In this document: piece after piece, positions 7,560 to 13,056 of the stretch
Numbering within the stretch: position 1 is the first letter of the stretch
How the letters are laid out: each line of letters starts with the position of its first letter
Position numbers and translations under genes: made by a program
Origin: Chromera velia
Lineage: Eukaryota > Sar > Chromeraceae
NCBI GenBank assembly: GCA_018398765.1
Contig: JAHBMJ010003125.1
Coordinates: 1-13,056 of the forward strand
Length of the DNA: 13,056 nt
Direction of reading: 5' to 3'
Notes under the pieces: model-generated
Database searches by the model: none
Told to the model about the DNA's origin: nothing
The model's input: the letters and a program-made list of their open reading frames with translations, nothing else

Positions 7560-8550
7560 AAGAAATGATAGATCAACAAACCGATAAAGCGGAGAAGAAG
7601 TCGTCAGCTAGTTCCATGTAAGTACAAAAATGAGATTCGTCTGTCCTGAAGGCATTAGCAAAAGAGGGAGTCACATTTAAACTAACAAAAGAAGGATCGA
7701 GAATTTGAATTGGTGCTTAACACGGACAAACTACCTGTAAAGGAAACGACAGCAGGCAGCTCGGCTTTAGTACTCTCACACCTTCCCTCTTTCACACAAA
7801 AAGCTGCTCTGCTACCGACTCCTCCACTGCTGCTAACTCCAAACCACTTCTACAACCCCCTAATCAAAGCAGACATCAATGCATATTCAGGAGAAAGAAA
7901 AGACGCATGAAACTTCTGGAGAGCTTTCAAGATGGATGCCACTGCCTTCTAATGGAATATTACCCAGATTCTCTTCTATTTCCGAAAGTCGCTGAAGGGA
8001 AATGCACTCAATTGGTTCATAAACATATCCGACGAAAAACTGAGCAAAATTCAAACCATCACTGACCTGAAAGAGTAGAGGCCAGCTTAGATAACCTGCA
8101 GCAAAGAGAAGAAGAAACAATCTAAGAGTATGCAGACACGTACACTTCCCTTTGTCGATAAGCAAATTTGTCGATCGAGGATGAAAGACTGATGAAAAAA
8201 TTCTGGAAAGGACTGTTCGACAGAATTGCAAAGTCTATTCTCATGCAAAAGCAATACAACTCATTCAACGAATTAGTGGGGGCAGCAGAACTGATTTCAT
8301 ACAACAGTGGGGCAACTGAGAGACTCAAAAAGTTTTTGGTAGTCAAAGAAACAAATGGTGAAATGATGAAAGGAGACAGACTCACCGAGAGCCAGAAGGA
8401 AGAGCCCGCATCCTTCACAAAACGACACATCTCCTCGTTGATTAACACGGTCCTGCAGTAGTGTCTGCATAAGCAATTTGTAAGAGATGCGGAGGCTTGA
8501 CTCCTCATGTAAGTGACCAGACTGAGTGCCTTTTACCACCAGACTGCGAG

Positions 8551-8592
8551 TGCGCATATTGTAACAACAAACTACATGGGAGACCAGCATGT
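8551..8592 (+). other. CCHC zinc-knuckle motif in gag
   Basis: CAYCNNKLHGRPAC fits CX2CX4HX4C exactly. This motif binds nucleic acid in retroelement nucleocapsid domains. An upstream looser version, CKRCGGLTPHVSDQTEC (from 8479), has wider spacing (CX2CX5HX6C). Confidence 0.8.
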
Positions 8593-8637
8593 AGAAGACT
8601 AAAAAAGGACTTGAAAGTAAATCGATTTACGCCTTAA

Positions 8638-9958
8638 AGTTTCAGTTTGAGAAAAAACTGACCTTAACATGAAAAAAAAAATGTAGAGAAGGAAGGCTGG
8701 AAAGAGCAAGGAACACTGAAGACCATGGAGAGAAACAGAAAAAGGGAAGAGGAGCAAGGGAGAGAAAACGAAGAAAAACAACAAGAAGGACTAAACGAAA
8801 GCAGTCATACACATCCATTTAAAGTGACATAGGGTAGGACTCTTCGTCTCTTCAGTCACAGTATGGTCGTACCTGCAATGATGGATAGCAGACGTGCGGT
8901 GAATCATGGTACATGAAGATGTCCGGCAGCAGCTGACAACAAGAAACCCGTCTTTGAAGGCCATTCCTTCACCTTTCTGAATCAAAAGCAAGGGGGGAAA
9001 TAAACTTGAGAACGAAAGACTCGTTTCTTTTTTTGAACGAAAGACTCGTTTCTTTTTTTGTTTGATTTACAGAGAATCAGGAAAACTGAATTTCATATCT
9101 CTTCTTCGACGAGACGTGACTTTTTGTTTGACTTGCATACGCTTAAAATGTATGTGTTCTTCAAGACTAGACAGACTCGTGCCCTGCATTCATTCAGTAA
9201 TTTAAGGCAGAGCAAAGTATGAAAAAGGGAGCCACTATTCTTAAAGAGCAAGAAAGGAAACTCAGCAGTCAAAGAAAGAAAACAGATCAAAAAGAGAAAA
9301 TCATGGTGCAGGAGGGGGAAGATGAAACAAAAGCAACACACTGTAACATAAAAGAGAGACTAGCAGAGCTAAGTGCGACGCTGGCACTGTATCTAAAACA
9401 TGCAAAGAACAGAATGGGGAACACCCACCTCAGCAGGAGTTGGCAGCCCCAATCACGGGAGGCCAGTTCACGTTGACCAAGGCGGTGCGCTTCTAGTACT
9501 CTCACTTTCGGGGTTGCCGTGGGGAAGGCAGACGTAAACAGGGACCGAGGAGCCTGGAACTGAAAACCTGCAAACATGGAGAGATGAAATCGTCATCAAC
9601 TACGTTCTCAACGACAATCACATCGACAGTGGGAGATCAAAAGTCAGAGCAAGCACCGTCAACAACCAGAAATGGAAAACGCGCAGGCACTGGAGGTATA
9701 CAAAAGTCGTGCGTAAGTCAAAAACCACCCAAATAGAGAACAAAGATAGAGAAGATGAACACTTACAAACGAATGATCAAATGAATAAAGGATGGACAGG
9801 TAGATGCCTGATTGATTCGGATTAGAATGACCAACTGAACCAAATAAAGGGCACAAAAGATGCAAGATAAGACAAGTACGTCGATAAAAAGACCAACTGA
9901 ATGACCCCCTCAGTACTGAAAAGGGATGAATGGAAACAAAACACCTATATACACATAC
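8638..9958 (+). other. Degenerate internal region of outer element
   Basis: Plus-strand frames are Lys/Glu/Gln-rich and repeatedly broken. A frame continues from the gag tail to about 9003, with stops at 8635, 8659, 8665 and 8836. Open pieces at 9219-9476 (85 codons, with a Lys/Glu/Gln-rich N-terminal half) and 9538-9825 (95 codons, no ATG at its start, containing EIVINYVLNDNHIDSG) show no domain I recognise. I searched by eye for the YxDD of reverse transcriptase and did not find it. This is probably decayed retroelement coding sequence. Minus-strand frames here are antisense shadows. Confidence 0.4.
9010..9059. repeat. 25-bp tandem duplication
   Basis: GAACGAAAGACTCGTTTC plus a T-run occurs twice without change (9010-9034 and 9035-9059). 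The perfect identity suggests it is recent. Confidence 0.9.
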
Positions 9959-10144
9959 TCATACATCTTCACCCTCATTCATCCACTTACCCACACCTAC
10001 ATTCACACGAACCCTCCCTAGAGCAGCACCGCGTACCGATCGGTGACTGATGAATAAAGGCAGATAACACAGACCTGCCGGGCGTACATAACCCACAGCC
10101 TCCAACTCTGATGCCTTCGCAGCGAGAAGACGCATGCGCATGTG

Positions 10145-10151
10145 TATATAA
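10145..10151 (+). promoter_or_regulatory. TATA-like box
   Basis: TATATAAGG in GC-richer surroundings is a textbook TATA match. A hairpin lies 79 bp downstream and a Lys-rich open frame starts about 230 bp downstream. It may be chance, since the sequence is rich in alternating pyrimidine/purine. Confidence 0.3.
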
Positions 10152-10229
10152 GGTCCCCCAGGGGATGAGCTGGCCACTCACACCACCAGGACCTCCCAGG
10201 GAAAGGTAAGGTCGCCCGCTCAATCGCTC

Positions 10230-10254
10230 GTACTGGGCCTCCGTTCCCCAGTAC
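10230..10254. other. Hairpin
   Basis: GTACTGGG (10230-10237) and CCCAGTAC (10247-10254) form a perfect 8-bp stem with a 9-nt loop. No T-run follows, so it does not resemble a terminator. Confidence 0.6.
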
Positions 10255-10266
10255 ATCATCATCGAC

Positions 10267-10332
10267 CTACACACATACACACATACACATACACACACAT
10301 ACACACACACACACACACACATATACACATAC
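10267..10332. repeat. CA/CATA microsatellite
   Basis: An imperfect run of ACAC with interspersed ACAT units. It explains the Cys/Val-rich minus-strand frame at 9987-10343, which is not a gene. Confidence 0.95.
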
Positions 10333-10380
10333 ATATGTGTCACACCTTACACACATATAAACACCAAACCGAGCTTTGCG

Positions 10381-10803
10381 CCCAAGCTCATTAAAAAAAA
10401 AAAACTGCCCAAGAAGCAGGCCTCCGACCCTAACAGTAATCTAAAGATAAGCCCGATGAGAAGAGGTGAATACACTCACTTTCAATTAAAAGTTAGAGAG
10501 GAAGAAGCACGAAAGGAAGCCAAATGCCATACTAAAGAAGAGAAGCAAAGTCAATAAACAGCAAAAGGTTCCTCACAGAATCATCCGCTTATATATGCAC
10601 TGTGACATTTAAATAGATGTTTTTCAGAGTAAATGGGATGGGAGAGGAAGCCAGACAAACGAAATAAGACGACTGGCAGGTAAATAAAATCACAGGAGAA
10701 AATCAATTCAGCGAAATTGAACGAAATAGTGAATTATGGTGCCGAGACAAACAAATCAAAGCCAGACAGCGAGAACATGGAAAGACAGTCTGTCAAAAAA
10801 TAA
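10381..10803 (+). pseudogene. Lys-rich broken frame resembling a gag N-terminus
   Basis: One frame runs from about 10351 to TAA 10801, with TAA at 10555 and a few further stops. It opens with APKLIKKKKLPKKQ and continues into a basic/acidic segment (FQLKVREEEARKEAK). The APK...KKKL opening recalls the gag start at 6230 (MAPKPQPKKKLTE). This could be a second, diverged gag start, or simply similar low-complexity composition. No ATG precedes it in frame and no capsid follows. Confidence 0.25.
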
Positions 10804-10875
10804 AATAGAGGCAGAGAAGTGCAAAACGCGAACTCGCAGCAAACTTGACATCGAACAGCTGAGTCACTACCTTGC

Positions 10876-11436
10876 ATGAATGGACTGACTCCTCTTCCCG
10901 AGCCTCTCTCTGTCGCGTGCCAAAGATCCCTCTACAGGAGGAAAGACAAGATAAAGAAGAAGGTCGATAATGGGGGCCATAAAGAGGCAACGTCGAGACC
11001 AAGAAGAGCACGAAGAACGCCACCGCCCTTTGTGCAAGGGCGAGTAGACGACCAAGACCAAGAAGATGGAGATGAACTTGATGAACTCAACCCAGCAGAT
11101 CAAAACGATGACATAGAAGCAGGCGGCAGTGATGATCGAGGAGTCGTCGGGAGGAAGAGGGAGACAAGGAAGTGGACGAAACCAATGTCGAAGGCGACAA
11201 CGTCCATGGAGATGGGAACTTCAAGAGACATCGGGTTCCAGAGGAGTAAGGACAAGGATGACAGGGGTAACGTGGACAAAGACATCGTGATCCTTGCCGT
11301 GGACATGGGCATCGTGATCCTTGCCAAGGATGTAGGCATAGTGATCCTTGCCGTGGATGTAGGCATAGTGATCCTTGCATCAGAACACGAACGCGGAGAA
11401 GGACGAGATGGAGGCGAGGTGGATGTGGCGATGTAG
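10876..11436 (+). CDS. Hypothetical protein with 9-residue repeat
   Basis: This is the second-longest frame in the window: 186 codons, starting at ATG. It has a basic segment (KDKIKKK, RPRRARRTPPPF), then an acidic low-complexity stretch (DDQDQEDGDELDELN), then a Lys/Arg-rich part, and finally a hydrophobic repeat IVILAVDMG / IVILAKDVG / IVILAVDVG / IVILAS encoded by 27-bp DNA repeats. No conserved domain is recognised. Given its place in a decaying retroelement it may be a remnant of polyprotein or a chance frame. The opposite strand is also open (11087-11623), but that frame is Cys/Pro/Ser-rich low complexity and less credible. Confidence 0.3.
   Translation: MNGLTPLPEPLSVACQRSLYRRKDKIKKKVDNGGHKEATSRPRRARRTPPPFVQGRVDDQDQEDGDELDELNPADQNDDIEAGGSDDRGVVGRKRETRKWTKPMSKATTSMEMGTSRDIGFQRSKDKDDRGNVDKDIVILAVDMGIVILAKDVGIVILAVDVGIVILASEHERGEGRDGGEVDVAM
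11284..11378 (+). repeat. 27-bp tandem repeat, 3.5 copies
   Basis: ATCGTGATCCTTGCC-type units start at 11284, 11311, 11338 and 11365. The period is a multiple of three, so the repeat keeps the frame of the 10876-11436 ORF. Confidence 0.92.
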
Positions 11437-11851
11437 AAAAGGTTGGAGAACAATGACATGGAGAGCATCTGCAAGCACAAGGACAAGGAAGACTGAGGAT
11501 AACTTGAACAAGTCCAAGCACGAAATCAACGCCGACTTGGAGCTTTTGAAGAAGAGGAACGATCAAGTCTACAGAGCACTCAACCTGACCAGGAAGATGA
11601 GGGCCTCGAGAGACAGTGGCCAACCAGAGAGTCGCTACAAAAGCGAGATCGAGGTTCCAAACAGGGACCAGACGAAGCGATTGCAGAATAGAAACGAAGT
11701 TAAAGGAGACGGAAGAACAACACCGCTTTGAAGTGAGGGAGACTTATGAAGAAAAGAGAACTGATGCTCCAAGGGAGAGTTGCCAGGGATACATCAAGAG
11801 TGATAAAGATGTTGCGGTTGAATCAGAGTATCGAAGGAGGGATCGATCATG
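11437..11851 (+). other. Overlapping charged open frames, no gene called
   Basis: All three plus-strand frames have long open pieces (for example 11375-11731 and 11616-12011), rich in Lys, Arg, Glu and Gln. Purine-rich DNA gives such frames in every phase, and I recognise no domain. Confidence 0.35.
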
Positions 11852-12167
11852 CCGTGCCATGTACGTGCTACACGAAAATTTTTTTATCGAAATGTTCCGA
11901 TCGAAATTGAGAAACATGCCCCGGCCAAAAAACACGTGTTGCATCGTAAATGTTGCATTGCATGACATGCATGTCGCACTCATGCACAGCTATGTGGGCC
12001 CATTTGCATGAAGGACCCCGGCACTTTCCGCGGGGGCCATCCGATTTTGTATATGCGAACTGAAGGACGTGCTGGCATGCCGGGGCCTTTTTGATAACCC
12101 CGTGCGCCGCGTGCGCGAGATCTTGAGGGGCCGTCGGTACGTAAAAAAACCATGTACAAAGGCACGG
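11852..12167. other. GC-rich island with weak inverted ends
   Basis: CCGTGCCATGTAC at 11852 and the complement of GTACAAAGGCACGG ending at 12167 are partly inverted, each next to a T7/A7 run. The interior has GC-rich palindromic pieces (GCCCCGGCC, GGCATGCCGGGGCC). No target duplication is clear. It may be a decayed miniature transposon. Confidence 0.25.
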
Positions 12168-12194
12168 ATAGGCACAGAAAGGCATAAAAAGACA

Positions 12195-12277
12195 TAGAAA
12201 GGGGTGAATGCTATGAGATAAGATCATGCATGAATCGAGCATAGAATCTCGATCTTAGAAAGGGGCGAATGCTATGC
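12195..12277. repeat. 61-bp-spaced direct repeat
   Basis: TAGAAAGGGGTGAATGCTATG (12195) recurs as the same sequence with one T/C change at 12256. Confidence 0.8.
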
Positions 12278-12371
12278 GCTACTTAAGAACAGCTAGAAAG
12301 AAAATAGAAATTAAATGAATTGATTATGGTTTAAAGTAATACTGAGCAAAAGAGAATCGTGCGCATCACTC

Positions 12372-12448
12372 GCCTTCATGACCCAATGGTTAGCATACAA
12401 CACTAACAAGCAAGGGGTCATAAGTTCAAGCCTCGCTACCTCCTTTTT
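12372..12448 (+). pseudogene. tRNA-like unit with A box, B box and T-run
   Basis: TGACCCAATGGTTAGCA (12379-12395) resembles a pol III A box, and AAGTTCAAGCC (12422-12432) resembles a B box at tRNA spacing. CTAACAA between them has the form of an anticodon loop (anticodon AAC, Val). TTTTT at 12444-12448 would end pol III transcription. The stems do not pair: the T-arm 3' strand CTCGC faces ATAAG rather than GCGAG, and the acceptor ends do not match. It is a tRNA pseudogene or the head of a SINE, not a working tRNA. Confidence 0.45.
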
Positions 12449-12506
12449 AAGAATCAAAGAAAGAAGATGTAGGACGTTAACTTCTTGTATCATACAGATG
12501 TTGGCG
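12449..12506 (+). other. Region upstream of 3' LTR
   Basis: A purine-rich tract (AAAGAAAGAAGATGTAGGA, about 12456-12474) lies about 33 bp before the LTR rather than against it. It is a poor polypurine tract. Confidence 0.3.
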
Positions 12507-12735
12507 TGTTACACTTCGATCAAAATCATATGAAAGACTTCTGAAAGACTTTCTGGAAGACTACAATAAAATCAGATCGATCACCGAATCATAAGAAAGC
12601 TGCATGCTCCTGACACTGATCGAGTCTGTCACTAGGGATCGACCTGAACCACTCCAGCGACATCAAGCCCTGAAGACCCTTAAACCTCTACAAGCACTCA
12701 CCAGCGCCAACCCCTCTAAGTAAACCTTAACAACA
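12507..12735 (+). repeat. 3' LTR of outer element (uninterrupted copy)
   Basis: It begins TGTTACACTTCG and ends ...CCTTAACAACA. It matches 741-841 plus 5138-5256 with about 12 mismatches in 220 bp, 11 of them transitions. It keeps the empty target (CT, 12610-12611) of the DNA transposon. Confidence 0.65.
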
Positions 12736-12894
12736 TGCAGTTTATCGTTAAAAATATATATACACTGTCATGCATTGACATGCAATCACACTATATCATA
12801 ATTTGTCATACAAACCTCGAACCTCGCAGTGGATTATGTTTATTCTCGATGCGAACGTATGTATAGAATCGCCATGGATAAAACATGAAGAGCA
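12736..12894. other. Right flank, nothing identified
   Basis: AT-rich DNA beyond the outer LTR with TGCAT/ATGCA motifs. No gene is seen. Confidence 0.5.
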
Positions 12895-13056
12895 CACACA
12901 CTCATTTTCATTCTGGTTTTGATTCTACAAGGCCGAGTGCGTACCCAAGGGGCCACTCCACCTGTTTCCCCTCCCGTTCAAGAAACACCTCTAGCTGGGT
13001 CTCCCTGGGAATTCCGAAATGTTCCACCAACTCGACTAACAGACACAGATCCAAAC
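12895..13056 (+). CDS. Edge open frame(s), unidentified
   Basis: Two plus-strand frames are open to the right edge. One starts at ATG 12895 (54 codons, Ser/Arg/Thr-rich). The other, open from 12899, encodes a hydrophobic run (LIFILVLIL) and then a Pro-rich segment (ATPPVSPPVQETPLAG). The second looks more like real protein: a possible signal or membrane segment followed by a Pro-rich linker, or a 3' splice site with an exon. Neither can be decided from the window. Confidence 0.25.

Larger units (their letters stand above)
6230..8637 (+). pseudogene. Retrotransposon gag pseudogene with CCHC zinc knuckle
   Basis: The gag starts at ATG 6230 with a Lys/Pro-rich N-terminus (MAPKPQPKKKLTE) and a Lys/Glu-rich domain. 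A frameshift lies in an A9 run near 6475-6484, and the hAT insertion interrupts the gene at 6573-7559. The capsid domain follows: PLIKADINAYSG, NFWRAFKMDATAF, SLKGNALNWF, then LDNLQQREEE, EYADTYTSLC and DERLMKKFWKGLFDRI. This order is the usual Ty3-type retrotransposon gag pattern. After frame changes near 7705, 8070 and 8462 comes a Cys-rich tail ending in a canonical CX2CX4HX4C knuckle (8551-8592). Stops inside include TAA 6269, TGA 7908, TAA 7950, TAA near 8125 and TAA near 8158. Several sit where Gln fits the pattern. No downstream polymerase is recognised. The gene is dead, with at least four frameshifts. Confidence 0.75.
739..12735 (+). mobile_element. Decayed LTR retrotransposon, outer layer of nest
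   Basis: Two direct repeats of about 228 bp (split copy 739-841 plus 5138-5260; whole copy 12507-12735) enclose a plus-strand gag pseudogene. The upstream repeat is followed at once by TGG (5261), where a tRNA primer-binding site should start. The repeats begin TG, and the downstream copy ends ...CAACA. Against the LTR reading: I see no matching 5-bp target duplication outside 739 and 12735, no polypurine tract adjacent to 12507, and no reverse transcriptase or integrase inside. The alternative is that the repeats are two unrelated insertions of a short dispersed repeat. The element contains three later insertions, annotated separately. Confidence 0.55.

Noticed and set aside
10035-10044. ACCGATCGGT palindrome as an operator
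   Set aside because: A 10-bp palindrome is expected by chance in 13 kb and nothing nearby supports function.
9987-10343. 118-codon minus-strand frame with Cys/Val repeats
   Set aside because: Product of the CA microsatellite read in one frame.
11087-11623. 178-codon minus-strand frame
   Set aside because: Cys/Pro/Ser/His-rich low complexity, antisense to the 27-bp repeat region; the opposite strand frame starts with ATG and is better.
8638-12506. Reverse transcriptase or integrase of the outer element
   Set aside because: No YxDD-type or DDE/HHCC pattern found in any plus-strand frame; a YVDK string near 9876 lacks the catalytic pair and context.

Overview
The window looks like repeat-rich nuclear DNA of a eukaryote, probably a protist or alga. 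Several features point this way: retroelement gag remnants with a CCHC zinc knuckle, terminal-inverted-repeat DNA transposons, spliceosome-type 3' splice sites (long pyrimidine tract followed by AG), a pol III-style tRNA-like unit, a CA microsatellite, and no compact operon-like coding. I cannot name the species. No intact host gene is visible; only short open frames touch the two edges (3-167 and 12895-13056).

Most of the window reads as one nested transposon complex. The outermost layer is a pair of direct repeats of about 228 bp. One is split (739-841 plus 5138-5260) and one is whole (12507-12735). They start with TG, the upstream copy is followed by a TGG primer-binding-like sequence, and they enclose a same-strand gag pseudogene. 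I therefore read them as the LTRs of a decayed LTR retrotransposon (739-12735). Its 5' LTR was invaded by a DNA transposon (842-5135) with TIRs of about 256 bp ending CCCTAATGAA, which made a 2-bp CT duplication. The intact 3' LTR preserves the empty target site at 12610-12611. The DNA transposon carries the C-terminal exon of a CMC/KDZ-like transposase (1710-2066). Its right TIR was in turn invaded by a minus-strand, gag-only LTR retrotransposon (2328-4933, 309/319-bp LTRs, 5-bp CCTAG duplication). Separately, the gag of the outer element (6230-8637) was invaded by a non-autonomous hAT element (6573-7559, 8-bp AAGAAATG duplication).

Between 5661 and 6208 lies a seven-copy array with a 79-bp period, upstream of the outer gag. 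From 8638 to 12506 the sequence is degenerate, Lys/Glu-rich and full of short open frames. I found no recognisable reverse transcriptase, RNase H or integrase there. This stretch also holds a CA microsatellite, a TATA-like box, a 27-bp coding-frame repeat and a tRNA-like unit with A-box, B-box and T-run.

The most unusual signal is mutational. Hand alignment of the three repeat pairs gives about 51 transitions and only about 3 transversions. The innermost LTR pair has 28 transitions and no transversions, and most of its differences fall at CpG or CpA sites. Many premature stops in both gag pseudogenes sit where Gln (CAA/CAG) would fit. This suggests deamination or RIP-like decay of repeats; a stop-codon reassignment is a less likely alternative. 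Divergence also runs opposite to the nesting order.
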